DNA of 64,000 bases. Origin: Nageia nagi. Lineage: Eukaryota; Pinophyta. The stretch is from the NCBI GenBank assembly GCA_050084985.1, contig JBITNC010000001.1:45632001-45696000 (forward strand), in the 5' to 3' direction. This document shows, one piece after another, positions 1 through 11,400 of the stretch; positions within the stretch are counted from its first letter, which is position 1; the number at the start of each line of letters is the position of its first letter. Made by a program: the position numbers and the translations under genes. The notes beneath the pieces are model-generated. The model made no database searches. It saw only the letters and a list, made by a program, of their open reading frames with translations, and was not told the origin of the DNA.

Positions 1-315
1 GAACCTAGGAAAATCAAGCTTAGTTGTTCTTGGAATAATAGATGCCTATGGACCTGCATGTTGGTAGGTATTCCTATTTTGATTAGAACTTCCTGTTGAT
101 GAATTTTATGCCTGTTGTGTTAATTGTGTCAATGTTTGAATTTGGATTACGTTCCTATCTAGGGCATTATACTTGAGATCCAATCCTGATAACTTTGCAT
201 TCAAATCATCAAACATGTCCTTGAGATTTACTCCTCCCAATGTAGATTTAATCTGTTGAATCTCTTGGTCTAAATCCTTCAATGTCGGGTCTTGAGATCT
301 TCTCCCTTCAGCCAT
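1..315 (-). pseudogene. Ty3/gypsy-like gag, 5' part, broken, runs off left edge
   Basis: The reading frame starts at an ATG at 313-315 and reads leftwards. The first 69 residues (MAEGRRSQDP...) are charged and look like the coiled N-terminus of a retrotransposon gag. A TAA follows at 106-108, but the same frame continues with NSSTGSSNQNRN, a TAG, and then TKLDFPRF at the window edge. That last motif is the usual entry to the plant gypsy gag domain (KLDFPRF followed by DG/NG and a W-rich helix). Gag would assemble the virus-like particle in the cytoplasm. Two in-frame stops make this copy dead. It probably belongs to the same minus-strand element as the LTR at 1436-1821, but the rest lies outside the window. 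Confidence 0.6.
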
Positions 316-1420
316 TTTTTTTTAAACTACTATTTCTAAAAAATTGCTATTTTTGGTAACTGCTATTTTTGGAAAGGCAAAAAAGTGTATGGGTATAGTA
401 TATCAAAATGATCAGTGTGAAAAAATATTTGCAATGGTCTAAGTCTCAAAAAAGTGAATTTGGGCTACTGAAAATGTTTTTGTGGATACTGGCCTAAATA
501 TGGTGAATGGAGAAAATAAATTATGGTGGTTATGTTGGGAAACTATATGAAGATGGAGGAATTAGGATGTGAAAATTTATGGAAAGGTGGGAAATGGTGT
601 AACTAAGATCCAAATTGAATTTCAATTTTTTTAGAGATGTGTAGAATATTTTATGAATTTTTTTGATAGTATTTTGGGTAAAAATTTGCTCCAAAATAGA
701 GTAAAATTAAAACCAAAATAAATTTTTGTTTGAGCTCTATTTGCAGTGATTTTTTTTTCTATGGTTGTAAAATCAAAAAGTAGTAAAAAAGATATTTTTT
801 TTTCACAATGGGCCCATGGTCATTTACACTCAACAATAGGTGGCCGCCAAAACTCAACCCTGAAACACACCCTTTTTTTTCTACTTTGTTGTAAGATACT
901 ATGATTCTGAACTCTAAACTCTGAACTCTGAGCTTTGAACTAATTTACTGTAGCACCTTATGCCTCCCAAGTTAATTTTTTTTTTTTTTGGTTTTCTATG
1001 GAAAAATCGAACTAGGGTAAGGTGTGTTTGCTCTATAGGCCCACCTAAACACCCCTCCTATCCAACTTTTGTAATGAAAGAGGCTATGGAGATGGCTTCT
1101 GTGGTGAGTAACTTCCCAAGGCTAACTGCTTATCGGTGCACTACAGTTTACGAATGACCGAAAGATTCCTACCTAATTCCAATTTTTTTTTCCTAAATGG
1201 TCTCCAATATACCTTTCAATACGTGGAGTCTAATTCTTATACAGGTTCTATCTAAGGCCTGGGTATTGATGCAAAGTTTTATGCACCTCACTTCACACGT
1301 AACTTTATGGGCAAACATGCTTAGCCAAAAATGATAGATCCTCCATGATATTTTAAAACCCCAGCACAGGGTTTCTAGCCTAGACTCTAAATTTTTTTGT
1401 AGTAGAATGGCCCTGGAAAG
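316..1420 (-). other. Untranslated leader or unexplained DNA before gypsy-like gag
   Basis: About 1.1 kb between the gag start and the primer-site-like sequence. I see no conserved protein in it. It contains T-rich and A-rich runs and a short imperfect repeat of the type ctctgaactctaaactctg near 907-941. If the LTR at 1436-1821 and the gag at 1-315 are one element, this is its leader; an extra old insertion inside it cannot be excluded. Confidence 0.35.
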
Positions 1421-1421
1421 A

Positions 1422-1433
1422 GCTTTGATATCA
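1422..1433 (-). promoter_or_regulatory. Degenerate tRNA-iMet primer-binding site
   Basis: On the minus strand this reads tgatatcaaagc. It matches the plant initiator-methionine-tRNA primer site tggtatcagagc at 10 of 12 positions, both mismatches being G to A. It sits two bases inside the LTR end at 1436, the correct place for reverse-transcription priming of a minus-strand element. Confidence 0.55.
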
Positions 1434-1435
1434 CT

Positions 1436-1821
1436 TGTTACGATTCTGCTAGATCTTAAAAAAATAATGCAAAAATAATAATAAGATTTCCATATTTTCA
1501 ATGAAATAAGAGTAGATTTGCAAAACTCATCAATATTCAATAGATAATAGAACTCGAATTTGCAAATGAAAACACTAAATCACAATACCTTTACTGAATA
1601 AGAGCTAAATCACTAGCTGCTTCGAGGGGGCTTCCTCCTTACACTTCAAATCCAAAAATATGAGCTGAATGATGACATTCTCAAGCCATACAACATCTTT
1701 ATATGATACTAACCCTAACCCTAATCTGCCCTACTAATAATTATGGTATTCACATTACAATCCGGTTACATCATAAGTATACTACTAATATAATTAAATG
1801 TTAGGATGTGGGATCCTAACA
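1436..1821 (-). repeat. LTR (probable 5' LTR) of minus-strand retrotransposon
   Basis: A 386-bp block starting TGTTA and ending TAACA, with a primer-site-like sequence just outside its left end. This is the layout of the 5' LTR of an element transcribed leftwards. The partner LTR is not in the window, so the target duplication cannot be checked. The block contains a short ccctaaccctaa telomere-like stretch near 1710. It resembles LTRs of element G (47615-49043) in ends and in a cacttcgaggg/gcttcgaggg motif, suggesting a related family. Confidence 0.6.
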
Positions 1822-1859
1822 ATCTTACTTTGTTTCCTCATTTTTGCTTATGGATGTCT

Positions 1860-2860
1860 TATGCAATTTATTAGGCCTCTCGATTAGAATAGTTTGAAGT
1901 GAATCCCCCTTTGGTATAGATTTAGGTAATTTAGTATCAAGGGTTCTAGGGGTAGCATTCATATCTACCAAAGGTCAACTTGACTAGTTAGGTTCATTCC
2001 ACTTGATCCACACTATGACAAAGGTTTTCAATAAGGGCCTAATTCACCACTCATAAGATGTCACTACCATAGTCTTCATCATCATGTGAGTCAAATAAAT
2101 CATAATCCAATGTGGAGGTTGAGATAGAGGGAGCCTGATATTTGTAGGGTGGTATGCCTCTAGGTAATTTTGCTTTACATACATTGATTTTTGAAACTAA
2201 TAATATCTCAATGAAACATTTTTATATTCAATACTTTGGTGTTAAGTTTTCTATCATGAGGTCAAGGGATAGATTGAGGCCAAGGTTTAGATAATGACAT
2301 CCATACTATGATTTGGCCTTTTGTAGGTCCTTTTTCATCTCATTCTTTTTTATATATTTATCAATAAAAGGAAATTTTCCAATTACATTTCCAATTTTCA
2401 TGATGGCCATCTTACTCCAAAATTTTATGGAGAGGTTGTATATATTTACCATTAATAAAATATCCTCAATTAGCTCAGAGAGAGGATTAAAATTCAATGA
2501 TCAATCCTAAATGTAAAGGTCCCTTTTCCCAAAAAGAATTGGCATCTCTTGTTAAGGATCCAATCTCTAACTTCGATGTCATAAAAAATTATCATGTATA
2601 AATTATAGTGGAGGAGGACAATCTAAGGCTTACAATCCCATTCTTTTTCAACAAATTTTATCAGATCCTCCCAAAAAGGGTGTGTTCCTCTTAGTTTGCA
2701 GATGATGGCATGAGATTTCAAAACATTTGGATCCAATCCAACTTCATCATCTCCAATATCAATCTCCATTGGGGTATCATTGATAAGTTGCATTTGTGTG
2801 GATTTCAAAGGATCCCTACAATTTCTATGATCACTCTATCTGATTTTCTTATGGTTTGAT
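1860..2860 (-). pseudogene. LINE ORF1-like DUF4283 protein, broken
   Basis: Minus-strand frames from about 2808 leftwards contain MQLINDTPMEIDIGDDEVGL, then SHAIICKLRGTHPFWEDLI, FVEKEWDCKP, a block near RDWILNKRCQFFLGKGTF, and LSELIEDILLMVNIYNLSI followed by KIGNVIGKFPFID. This order (short helix, conserved F-L-x-KG turn, then L-W/V-x-x-x-LP-like strand and IGxxIGK) is the DUF4283 domain found in plant LINE ORF1 and related zinc-knuckle proteins. The C-terminal part is acidic (DYDLFDSHDDEDYG). No zinc knuckle is recognisable. ORF1 proteins bind element RNA. There are several frame changes and stops. No reverse transcriptase follows on this strand, so it is an isolated fragment. Confidence 0.55.
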
Positions 2861-3439
2861 TTTTTTTTTAGGGTTTACTCCATGATCAAAAGGTAATTTT
2901 GAGTCACATTTCTTCATCTATAGAATTTGCTCCTAACTTCATTTTTGAGATATTAAGGTTTCAAAAAGCTTCGTATGAGAGAGTTTTTCATTTTGAAAAT
3001 CCATCATAGGTGCTTGCTCTGATATCACACCCTTAGCCTCTTCCTAGCATCATCTAGGGTATCCATTGCTATCACCTAAAAAGTTGCATGCAGATGTGCT
3101 CTTCAGCTCACCCTTCCCAAGTAATTATTTATGTCAATTGATATTTACTTTAAATTATATATAAATTCTCATTTTTTACATATTTTTAATATTATATTTT
3201 CCTTTTTTAAAAAATTAATTTAATTAATTATTAATTCTTATTTTTGGCATATTTTTTATATTGTATTTTAATAATTTTTTTTACAAAATTAAGTTATTTT
3301 ATTTCATTAAATTAAATTAAAATAAATAAATATAAATATTAAATATTAAATGTGAAACTCAACTCAAGGTATAAGTTTAAAATTTAAGACATGAATATAT
3401 CAAAATATCAAATCACATTGTAAATGTAGCATAATTTCA
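2861..3439. other. AT-rich spacer with a primer-site-like sequence
   Basis: No gene is seen. At 3016-3027 the plus strand reads gctctgatatca, the reverse complement of a tRNA-iMet primer site with one mismatch, but I could not find LTR ends beside it. The remainder, from about 3125, is A/T-rich low-complexity DNA. Confidence 0.3.
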
Positions 3440-4324
3440 AATCATAATGTATCATGAATCAACATCATGATCATGATCACTATCAAGCTCATAATGATCA
3501 CTGTGTGCATCATTATGATCACCACCACCACTCCTCCTATCCTTAGTAGTCTATTCCTTGACCTCTACTGGCACTAGTGATGAACCCCACTATAATTAAA
3601 AATTAAATATATATTAATAAATAAATAGAAAATAAAAATCTTAATTACATGATAAAATGAATTAAAATAACATAAAATATCACTAATTACTTACCACCTC
3701 CACCAATGTGATTAGCCTATTGAAACCTTCTTTAATTCTATAAGCCAATTCATCTAATGTTAGAAGTATTCAAAATCTATTGAACCACCAAAAATATATA
3801 TATTTAATTAAATAATATTACTATTATTTAACTTTTTTAAAAAATATTAAATAATTTACAAATATACTCACAACCATAGCCTCAATTTTGCATTTTCTTG
3901 TGTTAGCAGTTCCATACATACCACCAATAGAAATTGATCTACTAAAATTATGCATGGATACAAATTTTTCCTGCACTAAGTGTTCATTTGTGGACCTGCA
4001 ACACCCTTCATCATCATTCACTTTTTTTGACCATTTGTTTCCACACTTTCTTATTTCATGTTGGTGGTTTGATGCTCATATGATTGTCTAGTTGAAGCTT
4101 TTTTATGAATCTTCTAAAGTTATCCCTTTTGCAATTCAAGTTGGGAGTTGTCATTTGGAGTATTTTTTTGCACTCCACCCATCACCCCAATCTTTTATGA
4201 GCACATCTATCATTTGTCTATTGGCTACAAAATACATAGTTATAAAAAAATATTTTTTATTTTTTTATATTTAATTTTTTTTAAATATCATAAAAAATAT
4301 GTTTTGAAATTATTATTATTAATA

Positions 4325-4355
<31 letters not shown>

Positions 4356-4810
4356 TGATCTAATTTTTTCATTTAAAATCCAATGTTGGATCAAAATATA
4401 GGAATGTCGCATCCTTGAGCCAATCATAAATAATTTTCTTTGAAAAATATTTGCAAATTAATATATTGTAAATCTATATATAAATATACATTTTTTCAAG
4501 CATCAACTCTTACCAGCTTCATCACGCATGACTTCATCATCTACTTTGACCCTTATTTCAATCCCCTTTGCTCCCTTTGAAGTTGAAAATGTAGAGGTCT
4601 CTTGATTAACTAACTCTACACTTAATCACCTTTAACACATCAAAAATAAATAATTTAAAAATATTACTTCATTCGTAAATAAATGAAAATTAACAAATCA
4701 TTAAAAAAGTATTACCATGTGGAGTGCTTGGAGGTTGTGGTCTAGTGCTTATGGTATGAATTCTAGAAGAAGTCTCAATACCCAAATCTTCCTCCTATTC
4801 TTTGGTAGTA
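3440..4810 (-). pseudogene. Multi-exon gene-like remnant, possibly En/Spm-type transposase accessory gene
   Basis: Several short minus-strand coding-like blocks are each followed by a splice-donor-like sequence: about 4800-4713 (EEDLGIETSSRIHTIS..., then gtaata), 4640-4513 (NQETSTFSTSKGAKGIEI... DEVMRDEA, then gtaagag), 4030-3870 (STNEHLVQEKFVSMHNFSRS..., then gtgagta) and 3785-3694 (LDELAYRIKEGFNRLITLVE, then gtaagta). The last block is an acidic, His/Asp-rich tail (HNDAHSDHYELDSDHDHD) ending at about 3450. Intervening DNA is AT-rich, as in plant introns. The pattern of a short helical block, then an acidic tail, resembles plant Transposase_24 (En/Spm accessory) genes, but no diagnostic motif is secure. 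It could also be a host gene fragment. Confidence 0.3.
4328..4354. repeat. (TA)n microsatellite
   Basis: A run of about 13 TA dinucleotides, lying in a putative intron of the exon-like region around it. Confidence 0.9.
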
Positions 4811-5039
4811 ATATTATTTTCACAATTTTAAACATTTAGTTTGCTAACTCTCCTTGAAAAAAATAAGTTAGTTTCCTTATAAAATCAAAGCATTAATTAA
4901 AATATATTGATATTACATTATAGCATTTTCTTGTCATCTTCAAGATCATGATCTAACCACTCCTTTCCAAGTCTTTTTTTTTTTTACCATGATGATCACT
5001 AAATAAAGGTAATAAAAATTTTAATATTGTTAGTATAAT

Positions 5040-5555
5040 AAAGGAAAAACATAATATCAAAAAATTTAAATTTAAAACCTAATATCATAATTTAAAAAAA
5101 AAAAGCTTAATGTTCTAATAAAATAAAAAAATAAATTTCATGTCATAAATCAGATAAAAATTAAGCCTAATGTCATAAATATAAAAAATAATTAAGCCTA
5201 ATATCATTAATTTTATTTAAAAAAAAATTAAAGCCTAATGTCCTAAACGTAAATATTTTTTATAAAGTCCTAACCTTGAATGTTTTCACAAAGTCCTAAT
5301 CTTGATTTGTTTTATAAAGATGTAACCCTAAAATGTTTTACAATATCTTAATCATATATATTTCTTGCAAATTATTAACCCTAAGTTTCTTTTACAATAT
5401 CATAACCCTATATCCTAAACCCCTAAAACTCTAAACCTTAAAACACTTTACCCTAAATCTTGCCCTTAACCCTTTACTCCTAATCCTTAAACCCTAACCA
5501 TAACCCCAAACCCTTGAACCCTAACCTCCAATCTAAATCCTTAACCCCTAATTTA
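5040..5555. repeat. Decayed tandem repeat grading into telomere-like CCCTAAA variants
   Basis: From about 5040 to 5330 a motif of the type taagcctaatgtcataaat recurs every 25-40 bases with drift (at least seven copies recognisable). From about 5330 to 5540 it grades into many ccctaa, accctaa and cctaaac words, including several exact CCCTAAA heptamers, the plant telomere unit on this strand. It is not a clean array. It is best described as an old interstitial telomere-like or C-rich minisatellite tract. Confidence 0.6.
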
Positions 5556-5979
5556 ATCAAAAAAATGGAGGAAACACTAACCAATGATAGGAATTGAAGC
5601 AACAAATATGAGATCCTTAGGATAGATGATCCAAAAGGAGAAAAATTTTGAGCTCAATTCAAGTAGAAAATACAGAGACATATGGAGAATATGAGACTTG
5701 ATCATCATAACTACCAGTCATATAAAACCAATAATAGAGGTAAGAAATTATTTTTCCCTCATAATTAGGTTTAGAGGGAGCTCCAATAGTGTATAAGCAT
5801 GATGAACAAACCATAAAGGATGTAATAATAGGATTACTAGAGAAAAAATGAGATAAGCCAACCTTGGGAATCAATCAAATGGATAAAATACAAAGACAAG
5901 AATGCCCATAAGGAGAAGTTAGGAAGTTAAATAAATAGAAGATGCAAAAATAAGGTGAAAAAATGAGAGAAATAGGGAT
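5556..5979. other. Region before LINE endonuclease, unassigned
   Basis: Begins just after the telomere-like tract with an A run followed by atggaggaaacac. It may be the end of LINE ORF1 or the LINE leader, but no domain is recognisable and both strands have frequent stops. Confidence 0.25.
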
Positions 5980-7565
5980 TGTTGAGTCCTTAAACTACTT
6001 CTACAAAATTGTTATCAATGATAATACATACATGGAATGTAAGGGGATTAAAAAACCATCCTAGATTAATATTGTTGTATAAGGAAATTAAGGATTCCTT
6101 ATAGGGAATGCAAAATATATCAAAGAGATGTTGGTAGCAAGGAGACTTTATGCATCAAGCTTATCAAGATCTCTCAAGAGGTTTAATATCATTATGGAAT
6201 AAGAATAGATTTAAGATATTAGACTTAACTTAGCAAGAGAGATTGTTATGACTAGACTTGAAGAAAGGGAATCTAGAATAGTTTAGATGATAGTAAAATT
6301 TTATGGTATAATAGAGGTAAGGGTTCAAGAGGTACAGTGGAAAGTAATCCAAAAACTTAAAGAGTCATATCCAAGAGAGTTATGGATAGTGGGAGGGGAT
6401 TTAACTATTAAAATATTAGTCTAAGATTTAGGAAGGAGGATTGGTTTAGTTAAATTAGAAGGACAATTTATTATTATCTCAAGTAGAATTTTAAACTTAT
6501 TTGATATAACCCACCATGGTGTAGCAACACTTAAATAAATAAAAGGAAAGGTGATGACACTATCAAATCTAAGTTGGACATATTTTTGGGTTTGGGGAAA
6601 AAAAGACTATTTTATGACAATACCAATCCTATATTCTAAACTAGTTGGCATCTTATCATTTTCTTATACAACTTCATATAAGATAAATGCCTCAAGAAAA
6701 AAATTGACCCTTTAGGTTTGAGCATTTTTAATTTTTAAATCAAGACTTGTGAAGACTTATAGAGCATTAGTGGTAATGGGTAAACCCTCACATAGAGAAA
6801 CATAATTCCAATATCATTCTAGATTGAAATTCATCAAGAGTAAATTAAAAATTTGGAGCAAATCTCTTAAGTCAAATTTTCCAATAGCAAAGAATAAGTC
6901 TCTCCATACAAATGAAAGAAACAAAAAAAATAATTCAATATGAGCCTCTTTCTTAAGAATTGGTCTAAGAAAATTATTTGCTACAAGAGGAGGAGGAACT
7001 TGATAAAAAAAGAAGAGGCTTGTTAGAGATAAATATCAATAACTACCTAGTTATTGAAGGGAGATAAGAATACAAGATTTTTCCATCAATCAATAACAAC
7101 CTAAAATCACCATAATAGGATTGATGCTCTATTTACAAAGGAAGATAATACAGTTACCACTACTTAGGTATGCAAAAAATAGCTAATAATTATTTTATAT
7201 CACTATTTTCATCAATGACTAATATATCTAGCCAACATTAGGAGGAAATTATTGAAAGCATCCCAAAGATACTTTATCATAAATAAAATAAGAAACTCCA
7301 AGAAATAAGGAGTAGGAAGTCAAATTAATAGTGTTCTCTATGCAAATAGGAAAGGCACCTAGTCCAAATGGTTTTCCAATAGTGTTTTTTAGGACATTCT
7401 AGGACATAAAAAGCATAATATCTAAGCCAAGAAATAGAGGAAGCAAAGCTAGTGGTAAAATTTTGAAGGCCTTCAACCATACTTTTCTTACTCTAATTCT
7501 TAAAGAGACATGAAATATCTCTCCAACTATGCATAAATTATATTATATTGTAATGTAGTCTATAA
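5980..7565 (+). mobile_element. LINE (L1-like), left part: endonuclease and start of RT, broken
   Basis: The plus strand at about 6019 reads IIHTWNVRGLKNHPRLILLY, the N-terminus of the apurinic-type endonuclease of plant LINEs (canonical WN(V/C)RGL). Frames continue with LWNKNRFKILDL (GGLALLW-like segment). Near 7460-7540 comes AFNHTFLTLILKET followed by NISPTMHKLYYIV, the conserved entry to LINE reverse transcriptase (TFLTLIPK... FRPISLCN). The endonuclease nicks target DNA and the RT primes on it. Many stops and frame changes are present. The frame then stops at copia A and resumes at 20487. Confidence 0.75.
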
Positions 7566-8069
7566 TGTTGGAGAATTGGCCCTTATAACAAGTTCATTTT
7601 TTGAGCTTCCATATTTTAGGTCCTAATTATTAGCTTGTGAACTGACTAGTTGTAACTAGAAGCTATCCGATGACCTCCAAATCTACCAACCAACCTACTA
7701 GCTAGGCTTAGATAAAAAGTGCTTCATAAATCCAAATATTGAATATATTTTTATGTGTTTTATCTAGTTGCTCATCTCACCTTGATTTACTTGACAAGTG
7801 TCGTTAGTTATTACTTTCATTTACTATGGATAAATTTATAAACTTTGTATTAATAGTTAAATCTCATTCTCAAGTTGAATGTATTGATGATTTTTATTCT
7901 ACAAATCTCTCCATTGAATAATGTATGAAGCTTCATTCTTAAACTTCATTTGATATAATTTTTTTTCTAGTAATATATTATTGTTCCTATTCAATTCCTC
8001 TTTTATTTTATAATATTGCTCCATTATTTACAGTATTGTTGTCTATTTTGAATATTCTTGAACTTATCA
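7566..8069 (+). repeat. 5' LTR of copia A
   Basis: Starts TGTTGGAGAATTGGCCC and aligns with 19944-20486 (tattagataattaaccc...). Shared landmarks are ttcattttttgagcttcca and the distal tattttgaat. The right end is placed at TCA just before the primer site, accurate to a few bases. Confidence 0.8.
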
Positions 8070-8071
8070 TT

Positions 8072-8083
8072 TGTTATCAGAGC
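8072..8083 (+). promoter_or_regulatory. tRNA-iMet primer-binding site of copia A
   Basis: tgttatcagagc matches the plant initiator-tRNA primer site tggtatcagagc at 11 of 12 bases and lies just after the 5' LTR. Confidence 0.8.
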
Positions 8084-8177
8084 TTTGTTGGGTCTGAGTT
8101 GGGTTTGAGAAAGCCTATGCCTTATTGTAAATACAAATGTTTCTTATAGATTATACAATTTCTTATTTTTAGGTATC

Positions 8178-8923
8178 ATGGCTAGCAATACAAATTCATC
8201 CATTCCAATTCCAAAATTTGATGGAAGTGACTATGAATACTAGAGAATTAAGATATAGACTTTGCTCATAAGAAAATATTAATGGGGTGTAGTTGATAAT
8301 GGCTACTTAGAACCTATTCATTAGAGTAAACTTTTAGAATATGAGAAGAATACTAGGAAGAAATGTAGGAGAAATAAATCTCTTACCTTGTCTCACCTCC
8401 AAGAAGCTCTTGATAGGAGCATTTTTCCCAAGATTGTTGGTTGCAAGATAGCCAAAGATGCTTGGATAGTGTTGAAGGAAGGATTCTAAGGGAATGATCA
8501 AGTACTAGAGGTGAAGTTACATACTCTAAAAATAGAATTTGAGACACTCAAGATGAAAGAGACTGAGAAGGCAATTGATTATTATATTAGAGTGAAGGAG
8601 ATTATCAATAAAATGGAAATTCTTGGTGAAGATATGAAAAAGCTAGTTATAATTAAAATATTTTGAGATCACTCACTAAGAAGTGGAACCATATTACTAT
8701 GATTTTGGAGAATACCAAGGATGTATCTAAAATGGAGATTAATTATATCATTGAATCTCTTATGTTTTATGAGGAGAGACTAGATGATGAACCATTCTAT
8801 TCTAGTAATGTACGAGAGAAATCCTTTACTGTAAAAGAAGATGAATCAAGCTCAAATGGACAAGGAAGAGGAAGAGGAAGAAGCTATAAAAGAGGTAGAG
8901 AAAGAGGAAGTGGAGGTTCTTCA
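8178..8923 (+). pseudogene. Copia A gag, N-terminal part, broken
   Basis: The ATG at 8178 opens MASNTNSSIPIPKFDGSDYE, the DUF4219-like start of plant copia gag, where a YW follows (here TGG has become TAG). Then come LQEALDRSIFPKIVG and AKDAWIVLKEGF, followed by LHTLKIEFETLKMKETE and a UBN2-type block ending in SLTKKWNHITMILENTKDVS (8675-8735) and a Gly/Arg-rich tail (GRGRGRSYKRGRERGSGG). Former Trp and Gln codons are stops. The frame is cut at 8923 by copia B; the zinc knuckle lies at about 14930. Confidence 0.8.
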
Positions 8924-9423
8924 TGTTGGAGTGTGGAGCCTGTTATCCTAGGAGCTACATGTATAAACCATGTATAGGTGGAGTGCCCCTATGATCCCTT
9001 ATTAGAAAAGTGTTATTCTTGTAAAAACCTACTTTTAGGAGAAGCAATTTTTAATGGTGAATTAGGAACATTGATATTTAGGTCATAGATTGTATTCTCT
9101 ATTATATAAAAAGGATTTTTATGAAGGAAATATCATGGTCTTAGAGTTATGATAGGGTTTGAGCATATGGGAGCTTGATAGAGAGCTTGTGAGAGATTGA
9201 GGAGATTGTGCATCAGGGTTGATATGAATTATAAATTTGTAATCCCTCTATTTTGGACTATGATAAAGATTGATTAGTTATTTCTTTAGGGACATAGCCC
9301 ACATTGGATGAACCTCATTACATATTATGTTAATCTCTTATGTGATTGTTCTTGGTTATTTATTTTACTTGTGCAAGTTTTATTGTGCATATATATTTTA
9401 CTTGAATATATATATACCCAACA
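8924..9423 (+). repeat. 5' LTR of copia B
   Basis: 500 bp, TGTTGGAGTGTGG to ATACCCAACA, with a TATA-like tatataaa at 9103-9110. It pairs with 13178-13673. Confidence 0.92.
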
Positions 9424-9425
9424 AC

Positions 9426-9437
9426 TGGTATCAGAGC
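9426..9437 (+). promoter_or_regulatory. tRNA-iMet primer-binding site of copia B
   Basis: tggtatcagagc, a perfect match to the plant initiator-methionine-tRNA primer sequence, two bases after the 5' LTR. Confidence 0.95.
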
Positions 9438-9483
9438 TTTGTGTTAGGCACTCACAAAAGGGTGTTCTGTTGGAGTGGGAGTA

Positions 9484-10720
9484 ATGGAAGAAAAAGGGAT
9501 ATTTCAAGTAGAAAAGTTTAACAGATAGAATTTTCAATTTTAGAAAATGCAAATGGATATTCCCTTTATTAAAGGGACCTCTACCTACCTCTAGAAGGTA
9601 AGGTAAAGATACCAAGTACAATGCCTAATGAATAATGGGCTTTGTTAGATAGGAAAGAATTGGGGATGGTGAAGGTTATGTTAACTAGCATGGTAGCCTT
9701 CAATATTTCAAAAATGAAAACCATAAAGGATGTGATGCATGCATTAGCTAAGTTGTACGAGAAACCTTCATCTTTGAACAAGTTTTTTCTAATATAGAAA
9801 TTATTTAATATGAATATGAATGAAGGTGCTTCAATTTAGGGTCATTTAAATACATTTAATATTGTGAATAGTTAATTAGGTTTAGTAGGAATAGATTCTA
9901 ATGATTAAGTCAGGGCTTACTAATTTTGTAATCACTTTTAGAGAGTTGGAATAGTTTGGTAATGGCTTTAAGTAATTCTACATCTAGTTCTAACAAGTTA
10001 GTATTTGATGATGTTGTTAGCATTATTCATAATGAAGGTATGAGGAGAAAAACCTTGGGAGAGCCCTCATTATCAAGAACAATGTTAATGGTTGAGAGCA
10101 ATAAAGGAAGGTAGAGAGAGGAAAAAGTTAGAGCAGAGGAATATTAAAAGGAAGATATAAGTCAAAAAGTAAAGGAAAACTTCAATATTGGTATTGTGGC
10201 AAGAAAGGCCATTTGAAGAAGGATTTCTAGAATAGAATCAATGATGAAAAAGGTGAGGATGGAAGAAATAAAGGTAATAAATTAGAATCAAATTTAATTG
10301 GTGAAATATTGTAGGATGTTTTGATGTTATCTTTATATAAGAATAATGATTACTTGGTTATTGATTCTGATGCATCTTTTCATGCTACTTCATAGAAGGA
10401 TTATTTTGTAGAGTGTGTTTAAGGTGATTTAGGATAATTTCTATTAGGAGACAAGATTTCCTACCAGGTTGAGGAAATGGGAAAGATAAATATGAGGTTA
10501 TCTAATGGAACTCTATTGGTATTGAATGAAGTATGATATATTCCTAATCTGAAGAGAAATTTGATCTCAACCAGTAAACTTGATAAAGAATGCTTCACAA
10601 TTGTATTTGGAGAAAACCCTTGGAAGTTAGCAAAAGGCTCCATGGTGTTTGCTAAAGGTAAATAAGCTGGTTTGCTTTATTTTCTTATAGAATCATCTAT
10701 TTGCACTATGAATTTTGTTG
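9484..10720 (+). pseudogene. Copia B gag-protease, broken
   Basis: The ATG at 9484 opens MEEKGIFQVEKFN, homologous to the gag start of copia C (MAEEGRLKVERFN). Frames switch repeatedly. Recognisable blocks are the zinc knuckle YWYCGKKGHLKKDF (about 10190; the first and last Cys are changed), the protease site VIDSDASFHATS (about 10362; canonical LDSGASxH, so the Gly after the active Asp-Ser is lost) and the pre-integrase run RNLISTSKLDKECF (about 10560). Many stops are TAG or TAA at positions that are CAG or CAA in copia C. No functional Gag could be made. Confidence 0.85.
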
Positions 10721-11400
10721 CTATAGGAGAATATGCACTACAAATTAGGCCAAATGAATGAAAAAGGAATGAAAGTTTTGCACTCATAGAAATTACTATC
10801 AAAAATCAAGGAAGTTTATTTGGGGTTTTGTGAGGATTACATTTATGGTAAATAAAAAGGGTAAGATTTCTACAAGTTGAAAAAGAGAAGAAGATAGAAA
10901 AGTTACAATTAGTTTACATTGATGTATGGGGACTAGCTCAGGTAACTTCTCTTAGTGGTTCCAATTATTATGTATTTTATAGATGATACCAAAAGAAAAA
11001 CCTAGATTTACAGTATTAGTAAAAATTCTGATGTCTTTGATACATTTCAAGGTGGAAGGCATTGGTGGCTAATTGTGTTGACACTGTTATTTATTTGATC
11101 AATAGGGGGCCTTGTACTGCTTTAGATGATGGTATTCTAGAAGAGACATGGAAAGGTAAATTTGTGAACTATTCCTTCCTTAAAGTCTTTGGGTGTGAAG
11201 GTTACACTCTCATAGATAAGGAAAATAGAAAAAATCTAGATGCTAAGTTAGGAAATATTATTTCATTAGATATGGGGTAGATGGCTTATTTTTCAGATTA
11301 TGGGAGAATACTAAAAAGTAATTCATTAGGAGTAGAGATATTTTTAATAAGAAAAGAGTGTAAAAGGATGTATTGTAGGGAAATGATGATAGTAAGTACA
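10721..11400 (+). pseudogene. Copia B integrase, with in-frame loss of catalytic core
   Basis: VYIDVWGLAQVTSLSGSNYY (about 10915-10970) carries the first catalytic Asp. The frame then runs from RWKALV straight to ANCVDTVIYLINRGP (11045-11110). In copia C these two blocks are separated by about 222 bp holding the second Asp (SDNGGEF) and the Glu (GVAER). Here that DNA is absent and the frame is kept (222 = 3 x 74). The downstream open stretch 11062-11280 includes FLKVFGCEGYTLIDKENRKN. The HHCC region upstream is also scrambled. This integrase could not cut or join DNA. Confidence 0.8.

Noticed and set aside
3016-3027. A second primer-site-like sequence suggesting another LTR element
   Set aside because: No TG...CA LTR block could be defined on either side; recorded only as part of the spacer.
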